Origin: Xylocopa sonorina
Taxonomy: Eukaryota; Arthropoda; Insecta; Hymenoptera; Apidae
Reading direction: 5' to 3'
Length of the DNA: 64,000 bases
Assembly: GCF_050948175.1 (NCBI RefSeq)
Contig: NC_135207.1
Location: forward strand, 5,173,501 to 5,237,500
Below the pieces are notes generated by a model that made no database searches, was not told the origin of the DNA, and saw only the letters and a program-made list of their open reading frames with translations. The position numbers and the translations under genes were made by a program. Positions 1 to 14,000 of this stretch are shown piece after piece. How positions within the stretch are numbered: the first letter of the stretch is position 1; each line of letters begins with the position of its first letter.

Positions 1-1725
1 GGGTCTGTTAGCACGCCTATCGGCATGTCAAGAGTGGCCCGTTGGGGCGCGATTCGCGTTCCCACGGCTCGTTTATTCGTAGTCGAACTTTAATCCCGCT
101 ATTAATTTCCGCGAGCGAACGCTGTTCAAACAGCGAGGGTATAAGAAACTTTCGAAACGACGAATCTATCCGTAAGCCGGGAATCCAGGCGTGTTTAAGC
201 CGCGTATGGTTGAAGAAACAATCCTTGGAACGCCTTCGAATTCCGGTGAATTCCGTCGTTCGTCCCGGGACAGGGGAATTGTTCCGGAAAATGAATATAT
301 TCCAACACCGCGACCAGCCACGAGCACATCCGTTCTTATTGGATAACATTTACTCTTGGACGAGACTCGCGACGAGAAATTGGCATATTTATCTACACGG
401 AACTCGCCAGCGGAATTTCATTTCTGTTCGCCCCTGTTTCGGGGGTGGGCTCGAGCAGCGCAGTGACGCATTAGCGAAGGAAACTTCGTAGCGAGCGATT
501 AATTGCCAGGCAGACGCGTGTGTTCCGTCAGATTTATACGGCTGGCCGTAAACCGCGAACAAGGGACGGAGCTTTTGCTCGGGGTTGATCGTCGAAAGAA
601 ACGACCGTGGGCGAGCTGTATCCACAGCCTGGGAAAGAGTGCGCGGGCGGTGGAGCAACGGCGCGACGAGGACGCGGAACAGGGGACGAAGACAGAGCGG
701 GACGCGAGCGCGAAAGAGGAATAGAACGAACGAACCGGAAGAACGAGGCAGCCTGGAGATGCGGGGACAGAGAGCTGGAGGTGGAGCGGGGTAGAGAAAC
801 ATTTTAGCCGGTTATATGCAGTACGAGCTGTTGCCAAAAAATATCAGAAATCTTCTGGCCGCCGGCCAATGGGGGTTGAACACAAACCACCGGACCACGC
901 GCACGGCGAATAGCCAGCCGAATAATAGGGCTTTATTGTTGAACGTAGAGGAGAGAGTCTGCATACACGCGGCTGCGTTTCGTGTATTCTCTGACTTAGA
1001 TATCGTACCATTCGACTTCCGAGGGTTTGATTGATGGATAGATTCGTTTCGTACGCTGCTGTCCACCTGGCCGTCACGATTGTCTTTTTTGTTTCTTGTG
1101 TCTAATAGGAAGGAGACTGGGATTGGATGAAACGAACATCTTGATGAAATGTATGAAACTGTTGTTGCGACAGATATAGGTTTGTTGTTATGGAGAGTCT
1201 TGAGTTCTGGATGATTATTAATAGATCGCACCGCCACTTGCGCAAAGTATTTGCACCGCAAAATCATCGCGATGCTCGAAGGGAGTGCGTTGATGTAAGA
1301 GGCTGCAATTACACGGAGGAAAACAGGGTGGAGGATGAAAAAAACTGCGATCTCGTCGGAATGAACGAGGTTAAGAAGGTTTACGTAGCCGGCAGCGTCG
1401 CCCCCCGGAAGGGTAGAAATTATTCAAGAGCGGCGCTCTATTTAGAATTCCCGATCGAAGTGTACACAGAAGGAGGCATCAAAAGACGCACTGAACAGGG
1501 AATTCAATAACTTCCTGTTCATCGAGTTAACCAACTTTCTTCGCCTCTCTGCCCTCTCTTTCGCCGCGTACCCGCCCCGCCCGGCCTTTGGTGCCCCTTT
1601 GTCTAAACTCGTGATTCAAGGAACGGCAATAGAAACTTTTCTAGTCGCCGGAACAAGCGTTTGTAATTAACGATCGAAGTTAAACCGGGCCTGGCTGTCC
1701 CGTCCGCGCACGCTCCCCTGTCCAA

Positions 1726-1738
1726 CCCCCCCCCCCCC
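1726..1738. repeat. Poly-C run (13)
   Basis: Uninterrupted run of 13 C residues inside a C-rich context. This is a mononucleotide microsatellite and its length may be unreliable in assembly. Confidence 0.9.
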
Positions 1739-4344
1739 TGCGGCCTGGTATTATCATCAATTTCGTGTAATTGCATAACAGTGTCCTTGTATCAGGGAAT
1801 AAATCGACGCTTCGTATCATCTAATTTGCGCGCTCGCATACTTTGGATTGTTTAGCCGCGTAATTATCGCGAGTCTCTCGCCTGCCAGTTGGTAATTAGG
1901 AAGAAAACATTATCAAGCCGCGCGATTATCAGTGACCCCGTTGCGTTTGCCGCGGGAAAATCATGCGAACGACGCGCGCTGATATCTTCGCGACTATCAC
2001 GTTCACCCAGTCATTGTACCAACCCAGTGTATTATCTCGTTCGTAGGAAACATGTTTATGCGCAGCTGTGCCGACGTCGCTTTTGGTCCCCGTCCAATTC
2101 GATAAAAATGAATTTCGTTAATGGCGACGATACGGTCGGAGATACCCTTTGAGATCGCCTTGGTCCCCACCACGGTTCAGAGACGCGAGAGCTTTGTAGC
2201 TACCATCTCTCGTATCAATTCCTCGAGATCCCCACGGAGAGGCGACGCGGATTTTCGCCCTCGAATCGATTCGAGTCTCACTCGCGCTAGGCTCGCGAGC
2301 TTGTCCTCGTTCGACTGGATTAGATCTCGGTTAGATTAAAATTCTCGCAGACTTCGTTTCCGCTCGATCATACATAGCGATGCGAATTCGGATCGATGAA
2401 ATTTCCGTTCGTATTATTTCTGCATCGTCCTGCAGGGTGTAATGAATTGAAACGAGCCACGAAATTCGCCTCGATTCAGAGACTCGACCGCCATTTCCCT
2501 GAGCAAATTGGAGAAGAGGAGGAGGACAGCGTCGCGACTGGGATTTCCTGCTCTGTCCGGATTTTTCGAACGCAATCACGGCAATTTAACGTTTCAATGG
2601 GTGCAGGGGCACTCCGTGCGGCGTTAAATACTTGCAACGCGGCAAAGCTTCGAGACTGTTTCCCGATAAATCGACTCGTTTACAGATGCACTCGTGGCCG
2701 CGCTCTTTTTTCACCCGCGTCACCTCGGAACGAAGATAATACGGGTTAATGGTTTCCACGCCGTGGACCCATTTAGCGACTAAGTTAGCGGTACCGCGCG
2801 GGTCCGCGGACGTTCTTTGTTTCACGCGAGGAAGGGAAAAAGAAGGAGGGGGTCACGTTTTTTTTTTGGATGTCGCGTAAACTCGGACGATTTACCGCGA
2901 AAGTGCAGCAGGAGGAAAGTTTTCGAGGAACGAAATTCGGATCTCGCGAAACTTTCCCTCGCGGATGCTTGTATCTTCGTTCTCTTTAATTACTACACGA
3001 CAGGTGTGATATTCACGATGTGTTACGATTTTTTTTTTAAGGTTCTACTTGTTTCTGAATTAAATTGCACGCGTGCAACTTCGTGACGAACCAAACGCGA
3101 ATAAAATGTTTGTAGAAACCAGTGGTCTTTAAATCTAGAGGACACTCTATCGACGGAAGACGAATTCGGACACAGAAACACCGATGGCCAGCAACAGATA
3201 TTTTCCAAGCTTGTTCCACGCTCGAAACAAGAGGGATTCGCGTTTCGGTAGAGCACCGTGTTCCGCTTGTATTCCAGTCCGTTTGGCGAGAATTCGTGGC
3301 GAAGGCGGACATAACGTCGCGATTACTGCCTCGAAATTTATCGCCGGCCAGGTTGTCGTGTTCGTTGCTCGCAGCACCCTTTGCGCAGCGCACCGACGAC
3401 CGACGTAATTGCCACATTTTTCCGTCGTCGCCGGAACTAATTAGCGTCGCGACGCCACTCCCGCGACGTTCCCAGCCCGCGATTACCGGCGACATCCGAG
3501 ATTTTTCACGTCGCAGCGATTCCTCCAGCCTTTGTTTCTCGAGCGCACAATTTCGAGCGCGTCACCCTGGGCTTTCGACGAAACTGTATCCACCTGCGTG
3601 AGGTAATCGCGCGGTGGAGTCTCGCGGAAGGTTGGTTCGTTCGTAAAAAAAAAAAGAAGCGAAACGAAATGAGAACCACGAACGCCTTTCGTTGGATCTG
3701 ATATATGAAATCCAGCGATCGTTTCATAAATTTTACCTTGTACACCTTGGAAGCTTGAATTCCAAGAACCTGTCAGAGTTTACGTATACTTTAGGTCATA
3801 CATTTGAAGGAAAAAAAAAATTTACCTCGCTGCGACACACTTTTTACCTTTTACGGCGATGATTAATATAACCACGTGAATGTTAATACGAATCAAATGT
3901 TTTTATTTGCATGCGATCGTATATATTGCGAAATATCGAACCGAGTACCCATCCGCGAAGCTGCAATCTCGGCTTCGAGTCGCTACCGGGAGATTTAAAA
4001 GAAGATTTAAGTTTCACTTACAGGCGCAATTACACGCGCACAGCCCCGCCGTTCCTTTCAACGCGAACACGATTTAGATCCGAGAACTCCATTAGAATTC
4101 TCCGCGTCCGTTTTCCTCCGGCTCGCGAAAGAAGAAAATGCATATCAGCTAATAACTTCTCCCCCGTTCGCTATAAAGCATCCGCGCGGAATTTTAAACA
4201 AAACCTCAGAGGCGACGACGATGCTGGCGTGTGTCGTCGGGATAATTGCGATGTCGGATCAGAGGCTCCTGCACCTGGCGCGAATTATCGGGAAATACCT
4301 GTAACAATGATACGCCCAGGGACTCGTGTCCCCTCTCGCGATTC

Positions 4345-4364
4345 CTCTCTCTCTCTCTCTCTCT
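4345..4364. repeat. (CT)10 microsatellite
   Basis: Ten CT dinucleotide units in a row, followed by further CT-rich sequence. Simple repeat; no function is implied. Confidence 0.93.
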
Positions 4365-6204
4365 TTCTCTCATCCGGCTAATTTAAATTCAAAGCGCGGC
4401 GCGAAGAAGACCCACTCGAACGTCGCACGCTCGCGTATCCGCGGATACACCCTCCTATTTTAATTCTCGCGCGATACCCGCGGTTTAACCTAGGCCAACG
4501 ACGAACGAGTGACAAAACGGCGGGTTTATCGACAAACGACAGATTACGTATATTCGACTGGCCGTGACGTCGACGATTAAACGGTGGACGATTGATCCTG
4601 TTGAATTGTTTGTATGTTAAATGGGCGGTCTTGTTCGAACGAATGGCCTCGCCGATTAATTATATCCGGCAATAATGTGGCAGGCCACGAAGGATGTGGT
4701 CGAAGCTGCTTTAACCGAATACGAAGGTTTTATTAGAGCCGCGCACGCGTATTGTTGATCATTGTGAGCCTCGAATTTATCGTCGAAGCCAGCGCGTTAT
4801 TATTCGTTCGAACAGCCGCGAAATGAATCTTCGCTGGTATCGAGAGGAGCCGCGGAAATATTACTCGACGATAAACTATCGTTTAATAATTCGGCCACAG
4901 GGGGTGGCGAATACGTCGGGTCGTTATACCTCGCCCGTCGACGTCCCTTTATTCGAGGGTAAACGATCGTCAGCTTCTCGACAGTCGCGCGTGGCCCATT
5001 GATTTCACCCCCAGACTTTCGTCGAGAAGACGATTAATCCGTTCACCGTCCCCCCCTCGATTCGACGCCACCAGGCAACGATTCGATTGGCGGCTGACGA
5101 GACCAGGGGGGAGTATGGAGCTCAATATTTCAGCGAGAGATCAATCGTTGCGGCAGGCTTTCTTCGCCGGCGGCCATTAACTCGAATTACGGCCGCTTCG
5201 CAGAGAGATGAAGTCGAAGGCTGCTAGCACGACCGCGAACACCCGCAGGCGAGCATTCCAACGATGTCTTTACGAGCTCCTCGCGATGACCCGATCCTCG
5301 AAGAAGACGAGAGGCGGCTGCCTTGGTACCGTTCAACGATCGTAAAAAGCGAGCCGTCGTGCAACGTGACTGGGAATTTATGCCTCGCGCGGGGCCAACC
5401 CCTGTCTCGAAGTACCCTGTATAATTGTATATATCGAGTTGGTTACGTTCCCGCTGTTGTTCTCGCACGAAAGCGCGGTATCGAGGTTAAAGGCGTGCTG
5501 AAAGCTGGCTCCTCGAAGCGATGGAAGTGTACTTGGACTGTGCGTTCGATACGATGCTTGAGAATGAAATTATTCCTCGAGTTTGTATCTCCCAACGAGT
5601 GGAGCGTTCGCCATTTACGTATGCTCGTCTGATAATTCCGATGGGCGCTCGTCGTGATTCGAGGGATACACTGGAGTCTTTTAAATGGGAACGACGCTTA
5701 TGGTTCTCGTGGACTCAGTTAGTTCCTTGCTACTAGTTTTACTTTTAGCACCTCGTGACAAGAGGCGAGATCGCCGCGAACGCGTCCGGTGATATTGGCA
5801 ACGACGATTCGATCGAACGACAGATCCGTATGCATCGCTACGGTTTTCTAAGGCCACGCTGGCAATTATCGTTTCCAAGTGTTCCTCGTAAACTCGATTG
5901 CTTTGGGAATTATGTCGCGATAGGATCGTTTGGTGGATAAAGGGGACGCCCTCGAATTCAGGCGCCCTTCCTCCAGCTCGCTCCTATTTATCGAACGGAA
6001 TGAAAGGGATAGGGGTGCAACGTGAACCGCCACCGCGTTAATCGACACTTTATTATCGACGAGCCGCCGCGATTCTTTTCGTAACTCCATTATCGATGCC
6101 TCCCGCTTCTGGTTCTATTACGGATGAAAGCGCCACGGCGCTGAAAGAACCGATAGGCCAGGGTCTTAGAACCGCTTCCCTTTGACCTGGCGAAAATTAC
6201 TTCG

Positions 6205-6220
6205 CCCCCCCCCCCCCCCC
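6205..6220. repeat. Poly-C run (16)
   Basis: Sixteen C residues in a row followed by a CT-rich tail. This is the longest homopolymer I noticed in the window. Confidence 0.93.
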
Positions 6221-7404
6221 TCCCCTCCTCTCGTCTGGTCGACTAATCTGAGACGTCTCCACGAGTGATTTCCGTCTGGATCCTGATTTTGGCCCGGGAA
6301 CGTCTGATCTCTGTCGTTTGTGAACGACGTGCGATCTAAGTCGAGAATCGATCGGACATGGAAGGAAGTTGATAGCGGATTGGACAACCTTCCAAAGTAT
6401 TTGATGCTCTCTACATTCTGTGTCACTGATAGCTTGAACCACAACACTTGAATCGATTGGATCGATCTTTTTTATACTTTACAAAATCATATCGATTCGT
6501 CTTCTTTATTTCAAACTCATAAATGTTCAATAATGTCATAAAGAGAGAGAAGAATACTCATTACGAATTGTCAATCTATGAGTCCTGTAAACACTGTCTG
6601 AATAATTTATTTAATTAGCGCATCTTCAACGAAAATGCGTTTGAACCCCAGTCAATATTCTTAAAAGACGATTCACAGAGCGAGAAAATGTTCGTGAAAG
6701 GGAATGATGAAAGAAAACTCGAGGCGTAATTAGATTGTTGAATAATAGAAGAGAGAGTAGGTGATTTCAATTGCTGGAGCGATCGTCCTGGTAAGTTGAT
6801 GCATCGACGAGGCTAGTGAAACGTTTCGATCGTCTATTCGAGGCGCACGGTCCACTCTGAGAAGGATTGACCGCGTAAATTTTTTGCTGCTGGCCGAGAG
6901 ACGGGGCGGTGTTACGCATTTATGCGAGCGGTATAAAAGAATACGAGATATTATGAATGAAACACGAGCAACCCCACGGAGTGGCAGGACGCGAGGGAAA
7001 TAAGGAGCGCTGGCTGTTACGTGAAATTTTCAGCACGTACCGGTCGGTCACGTTTGTTAACCGTCCGTGTGGTACATCTTCGAGGAAATTTATCTCTTCT
7101 TACGAGTCTTTTGATTCCGTATTCGATACGACGCATCGCCTGTGGATTAAATACCACGAACGATACATTTTTTTCCTTTTTTCATAAACGAGAGGGTACA
7201 CTTGTAAACTTATTTGACGCGTGAAATTTCTAGTTTTACAATTGGCCAGTTCTGGTCAGCGCACGATGGAACTCCAAAACGCATTCTGTTATACGACTAC
7301 AGTTAATTACCATACGATCCAGTTGTTCCTTTATATATTGAAACGCGACGCAGTGACCCGTGCGTGACCTAATCACGACTAAATTCAATACCAACGCATC
7401 AATT

Positions 7405-7438
7405 TGAATTAATATAAAAGCGTGAATTAATATAAAAG
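7405..7438. repeat. Two-copy short tandem repeat
   Basis: The 16-mer TGAATTAATATAAAAG occurs at 7405-7420 and again at 7423-7438, giving an 18-bp period. It is a small AT-rich duplication in non-coding DNA. Confidence 0.85.
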
Positions 7439-10400
7439 AAATGACTACCTTCGATGTGTCACCTTTAAAAAATTATTTTAATCGAGTATTTGTTCGATCG
7501 ATAGATTCATTGTGCCGTCCTTTGTAACCGCGTATCGTGTATGGTCCAGGCGTTCTCAAAGCGTTAAAGATAAATTGAATTCCCCATTTTTTCCACACGG
7601 AACGGGGGGGCGGGGGATTTGTTGTTACTGTAACGAAAATGTTTCGAGAGCTGCGTTGAATCTTTGACGGGAAGTCTGGCGAGGCTAATGAATACGTGGG
7701 ACGACAAAGCATCGAACACAATAGATCGAGCATTATCCAGGGCCTTAGCAACGGACGCTGTTTGTTGCAACCTCCACCGGGAAGCGCAGGCCGTATCGGA
7801 CAAAGGGTAGGCGAAAGTACCTCGATAATCTCCAATATTCGCGGTTTAAAACATCAGTTTCAATGTTGATAAACGTATCGATGATAATAATGGCGTGCAC
7901 GGAGACCGCGTCGCTAATTTTAATCGCTCGTCCGCGATAAAAGTAATAAAATTATTAATCGTTCGCTGGAACACCGGTAGGTCACGATGTGTGACAAATG
8001 TTTCTCGCATCGATGCCTTTTAATGATTTACGTTGACCTTTCCACGGATCCGGATGACACACCGTCGGGATTTTTCCTCGGCTTAACTCGACCGAGCGTC
8101 CTCTTGCTTGAAAAATGGCGGCGCACGTACAGAAGTATCGTGTACCCATATAGTCGATGTAAAAAATTGTTCAGCTAATAATACCAGCTGCGACTGAAGC
8201 AGAATTCAACAAAGTCGACGAAACGGTTGACTTATACTACTAATTTTTGTACGCTCCAATTCTTCCGCTTGTTTCTCTAAATCTCTCTCTTAAAATACAC
8301 GAAAGAATGTTAACACTCGTTTATAAACAATCCTTCTAAATATACAGAGGATCCATGAGCTGTGGATTATGCAGTTACGCTGGAAATCCTAATCATCGTC
8401 GACAATATCTCTGGTTCCCGAAATTCTCGCCGTAATTACCCGCAACGATTTCACGCATGTCCGCTCGAGTTTCAAAGGGATACCGATAGCGGATGATCGG
8501 GATGGCGGCGTTTTCCAGCCAGGAATCTCAAAACGAAGTGCTTGAATCGCGATGGACAGCGCATGCCACCGGCAATTCCACGCCGTCACGACGTGGCTGA
8601 AGATTTTACGACTCATCCAAGCCTCGGCATCCCCCTGGTCGTACTTGGCGTGCGCTATCGCGTCATACGTTCGCGGAGGAACGACGAGGCTCTGACAATT
8701 CCCGGAGCACCAGCCGAACACACGGGTTCCCCTCGGAGCTAACCCGATCCGATAACCCAACGAAGAGACTGGAAAGAGCAGGAATTTCGTAAAGGGGACG
8801 GATTTCGTGCCTCGCTTCCGTTTGGCCCGGCTACGAGCTCGTTCTCACTTTGGTAACACCCGCCAGCTGGAACTTGGTAGATGGATGTTTCCTGTTATTC
8901 CAGCGCTGCTGGGAATTATTTGATAATTAAGCGAAACGGCGGTTCCTTCGAACTATGTACTCGCGAGCAAGTTATCGACGATGGAAACGGATAGAACGAA
9001 TTGCTGTGGTTTTTCTTCGACGGAGATTATTCATTTTAGATCGTGGCTTAGTATTGAATGGTTGCAGCAGATGGAATTTTGGAAATTGCTCGAAGGGACT
9101 CGATTTAAGAGGCACATAATTGTAATGAATCAACGGTGATGTGGGATATCGTTTCGATGGAATATTCAATTAGCCATAACAGATTTTCTTATCCTTCAGA
9201 TCGCGTGGCCCACGGATTTTCCGGCTTTGTGACTTTATAGTCTGGTTTATGCACCAACTCGTTACTCGCTCGAGTGGTTTTTATTCCTACTTCTAGTTTC
9301 CTCATTACCCATCCCAGTTTTCCAACGACGTCAATTTTCACGCCTTAGATAATCTTATTAAATTGAAGTGAAAGATTGGTTTGCACAAAAAGTCTGCTCC
9401 TTTTTAACAGCACGTGTCGTGTTTCGTGTCAACCTGTGCTTACCCTCCGCGGATTTTAAAGGAATAACAGGATGAATTCGATCAATTTCCAGGCTCTCAT
9501 CGGATGTATCGATAACGTAACGTCGCAGAGGCATCCGACATATATATTTTAATTAGCCAGCCACCGATTACCCTCGAAATTAATTATGGATACTGACATC
9601 GACGTCACGCGCACTGCCTCCGAGTTGTTGATCGATGCGCAAATTACTCCCCGGATATTCCTACAACTATTTCCCGTTCCAAACGTGGTACGCCCTCCTT
9701 TTGACGACTAGGCGCGTTTCGAATTAAAGCTGTTGCTTCTAAAGCAACTGCGGCGTAATTTCGTTGCTCTTGCACGCGCGTGCCAGCCTCGCGTGTCGTA
9801 CGTAAACGTACAACCAGCCAGTGGATAGACTATCGTTGTTTTCGTTTGGAATTCGAATTAATTAACGCGGAGAAAGAAGTTAGAAGATATTTCTTCTTAC
9901 TCCTCTAGAAGCAGTTAATTTTCTGCACGACTTAATCTCCAATCAAACCCCTTTATCAAACCGTTCGTATGTTTGAAACGCGACAAGAAAACCTTCCACC
10001 ATGTACACGTTTTACAGTTCCTGATAATAGAAAAATGTAATTGCGCAAGATTTGCGTACGAAACGCAGCGGAATTCTATCGTTCCGCGGCAGAGGATCCT
10101 GAAGGCGTCTGGCCAAGAGAGCAGCTGACGAGCCAGGCTAAAAACGATTTATCACGAGGAGCCACCGCGAAATAATGCGACGGAATTTCACGACGGGACG
10201 CGCTAACGACATCCCCCTCCGTTGTGACGCCCCCAAAATCGAGAGTCACATTAGCGGCCTCGCAAAGCAGCGAAAAAATATGAAATTCCCTTGATCGAGC
10301 TGTCTCTAACCTCGCCTCGCTCCTCTTGTCTTTCTCCGACGAGTTCGGATAAAAAAAAATGATTGCTCCGATCGTAAATTGCGTCCTAACGCGTAAAGAA

Positions 10401-10970
10401 TGAGCGTCAGTTTTCTTTTTTTATGCGTTCGCTGTTCCGTTTAAGGATCCTTCTCGGGGTGGACTTACGGCTGCTGGAATTCTTGGACGGCGATACTCTC
10501 GGCGAGAATATTCTCCTCCCGAAAATGTCGGACGTTACCGCGCGAATCGATCTCAATAAAGAGCTGGAGATTTTAGAGCGCCGACGGTGTGCTTCAGAGT
10601 TCGATAGTTGCCATTCTGGTACGGGAACCGGAAACTGTGAACTACCGGCCGTCTGAATATTCCGGTGAACTCCGGGATTGGCTGGCTTAGGAATACCTCG
10701 GCTACGTACGAACTAAAATACCGGCGGAAGAGTACACGGCGATAAAATACGGAAGGAAGTTCGCCGGATGCGCGCGTTTATCGATATTGATGCGGTCGAA
10801 ATTGCGGTTGCTCGTCTCGTGGATCGCGCGAACTGAGTTCCCGAGCGACGTTAAAGGCCGTCATAAAGTGTTCCAGAGGCTCGCAGCCCGTCAGGATCCG
10901 CGTGGCCCCGCAGTCTGTCTCGGTTCAGTTGCCACGCGGAAGAAAAACTTTCTTCCTGCCGCTGCTGGGT

Positions 10971-11000
10971 TATATATATATAGATATATACAGATATATT
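10971..11000. repeat. TA-rich simple repeat
   Basis: Alternating TA units interrupted by single G and C bases. Simple-sequence DNA without further context. Confidence 0.85.
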
Positions 11001-14000
11001 AACCTGTGAACACGAGCAAAGCTCTGGCAGACGCCACCCGCTATCTACCTCTTGCAGAGGATTTGTCCTTCCTCAAATCGAATTGCGCTCTAGAGAGAAT
11101 TCGAAGGCTCCTCGATGGCTTTCCTCTGCGAGGACGACAGCCAGGTTTCGAGTATTTCCGGAGGATTGGAAATAATGAGTGGAATTAATTGGTTCTAATG
11201 AAGTCTGTGAATAGCTGAGAACGATACGAATTAAAATAAGATACAATGTGATATGTATTTTTGGTATATGTACTTGTATGCGATCGAACGTTTCAGTAAG
11301 TACCAGCAGGAAATTCAAATAGAGCTTTTCGAGTTTGGTGAAACGATTGCACGCGATAAATACTAACATCGCCGTGGGCAACATCGTTCAGGTCAGCGAA
11401 GTAGGGCGCAATGGGGCGGAGGTGCGGAAATAAAGACTAGAAAGAAACAAAGAGTTACAATTTGTTATTAATTCCGCGGCGTGTAGTTCGCGAGTTCGTT
11501 TTCTCGTTAACTAAACCGTCAGCGGGGGTCAGAATTTATCGCCAGCCAGAATTATAAGCAATCCACCGAAAGTGATTTAAAGAGGGAATAGTTGCGAGCA
11601 ATTTCTGCTACGTTCACTTTCCGCCCCGCCTGCCGGCCCTCTCGTCGTCAGTCAGGAAACGGCGAACTTACCTCGCGCCATTAGTTTCCGGGCAATCGAT
11701 GAAAGGAACTTTTTGAAGCGAAATAAATTCCTGTCGCAGCTGTCACCGGAAACGTGGGACATCGATACAGATTTCCACCGTATCCTCCCCTTACCATTGT
11801 GCGAACCTATTCACTGAGTCTACCCACAGTGCCTCGAGATTAGTATTTTATCCTCGTAAGTTTCTCGAACGCGATTTATTTATTAGCACGATTGAAAAAT
11901 AGTAGAGCAAGCGGTAAATGCAAATTCAATGAACTTCTCGATGGAAATAAGCGCAGTAAGAGTTACGAGAAGACAGAGAACTGGTTCGTCCGATTATATA
12001 CGAACCGCTACTACTTACTCGACGCCATTCTACGCGCCATTCCTGTCGTTGTATTTAAATCGAACAACGCTGCCGCCTGCATCATTATTCAGCGTGTACA
12101 AACCACCTAGGAAAAATTATTCCACGGCGAAGTTAGCCGGGCGAGGAAACAGAGTTCCGAAACAATGTAACGGTAAATTCATTAAAAAGTTAGAGACGGT
12201 CTCGCGGAGGCGCTCGAGAAGAGTTCCTCGGCAACAATTTTTCTCCAGCCGTTTGCATTCCAAGTTCCACGCCCGTGTACCTTCGTGTCCGAGTAAACAC
12301 GTAATCCGGAACTGCGCGATCCTCGAATTTTCACTTCCGCCCGACGGGCTCGGATTCGACGGCCGCCGCGTCGTCCCGTTCGCATCCGCCTGGCCATTTA
12401 AATATACAAAAAGGTTGGCGCGCCACGGCGGAACGAATCGACGGCCGGCGGAACAACGCAGGGCATTTGTAAGGAGAAAGTTCCGTCGCGGAACGTCCCG
12501 CCTTATTCCACTTGTTACAGCCGCACTCCAGGCCAGAGAGGAAAAGTAAGTTTCGCAGTTTTTCAAGAAACTTTCTTATCCGTGGGCGGCGCCGCCGCTG
12601 GAACGAGATAAAACACGTCGATCGTCGGTGCAGCGAGATAGCAGCGCAACTTTTTGCCACTGGCCACCTATCTAATTGCGGTTAATCGGCTCCATAATCC
12701 ATGAGTTTCTTTAATATCTGCGCTCGCCTCGGCTCTTATCTGCCGCCTCGCGTTTCCGTTGAATTTCCACCGCGGCGACGAACGTGGATCGCGAACGGGC
12801 TGGTTGACTGGTTTCCATGTAAAAATAATAAAAAAAAAAATTTTGCACAGATTACAGTCCCCAGGGATAGGTCTGATTTTTTTTTCGAACGATTCAATAC
12901 ATTTATATCGCGTCACGCGCAGCGCAGAGTTAGTTGGACAATTTGCAATCAACGATTTTTGAAAGGTGACAGGTTCGATCGATAATTCACGATTGCACAT
13001 TGATGCATCTCGTCGACGCGCTGGAACTTGATATCCTGTATTAACGCTGTATTATGTCCGGCGTATCAGTTGGCGACTGAGCCCGCAATTTTCATCGCGA
13101 CGTTATTTTTTTTTTTTCAACCGATATCGGTGCCCTTTGTGCCGTTATCGTTATTTTATATTCTTCGCAATTCGTTGCGAGCGTAAAATCGTATCTTGAA
13201 ACAGAGGTGCGCAGGCACGATCGAATATTTCATAAGCAACAACTCTGCTGTGTCTCCTAAACGCCGAGCGCGATATTCACGCTAATTTCCTGGTCATATA
13301 TGTTTCAAAGCTTCAGAGAAATATCGTTCCTACTTCCCTTATCTACTCTACCGTTTCATTCTTAATTAAATGGGAATTATTACGAACCACCGTGAAAAAT
13401 AATCGGGTACGTACGCGGGGGGAATTTAAAAATCCGCTGGACTCGAAACGGCGAGCATCGTTTACAAACATTAAAAGAAAATTTGAATACAGCAGCGGAT
13501 ATATTACGCGGATGGAACGTCAAAGCGCATTGAAAACTTCATGACTCTTCTTTTCCTCGATATGAAAGGGAATTATTTCATACCCTCGCTGTATTAACTG
13601 CCTTTCGCGATGTAATTTATTTAGCGAAGAGAACTCTCGCGCATGGAGGATTTCCAAAAGTTTTCTTAAATAATTTAAGAAGGAAAATGATTGAAATATA
13701 AAGTTCAATGATATATCGTTAAACGGGGTGCTGAATACGCTAGAAACTGTAAGAGGAATGGAAACGCTCGCCATTCTGAGAACTGTACGAAACGATTCGA
13801 AAGAGAGCAAGTAGTAAACCCAGCCATTGGTCAGACGGAGCTGAACTCCGCGACTTTTTTTTATTCCAACGCAGATTGCTCCCAGAATCGGTTCCAGATA
13901 TTATTCGGAACCCTCTTACGAACCGCTCGCGCGTCGACAACAAGTCAAACACGGGGACGAATTTTGGTCGAATTTCAGGATGGATGGAGCATTAAGGCGG

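Noticed and set aside
42..491. Open frames on both strands at the left edge
   Set aside because: Overlapping antisense frames of similar length, no recognisable motif and no splice context. Typical of GC-rich, stop-poor DNA.
6930..7187. TATAAAAG followed by a 76-codon frame
   Set aside because: The TATA-like word is good, but no initiator lies at the expected distance and the predicted protein has no recognisable features.
11929..12549. 206-codon open frame
   Set aside because: Shadowed by a 149-codon frame on the opposite strand. The peptide is rich in Arg, Ser and Pro without domains. Not supported as coding.
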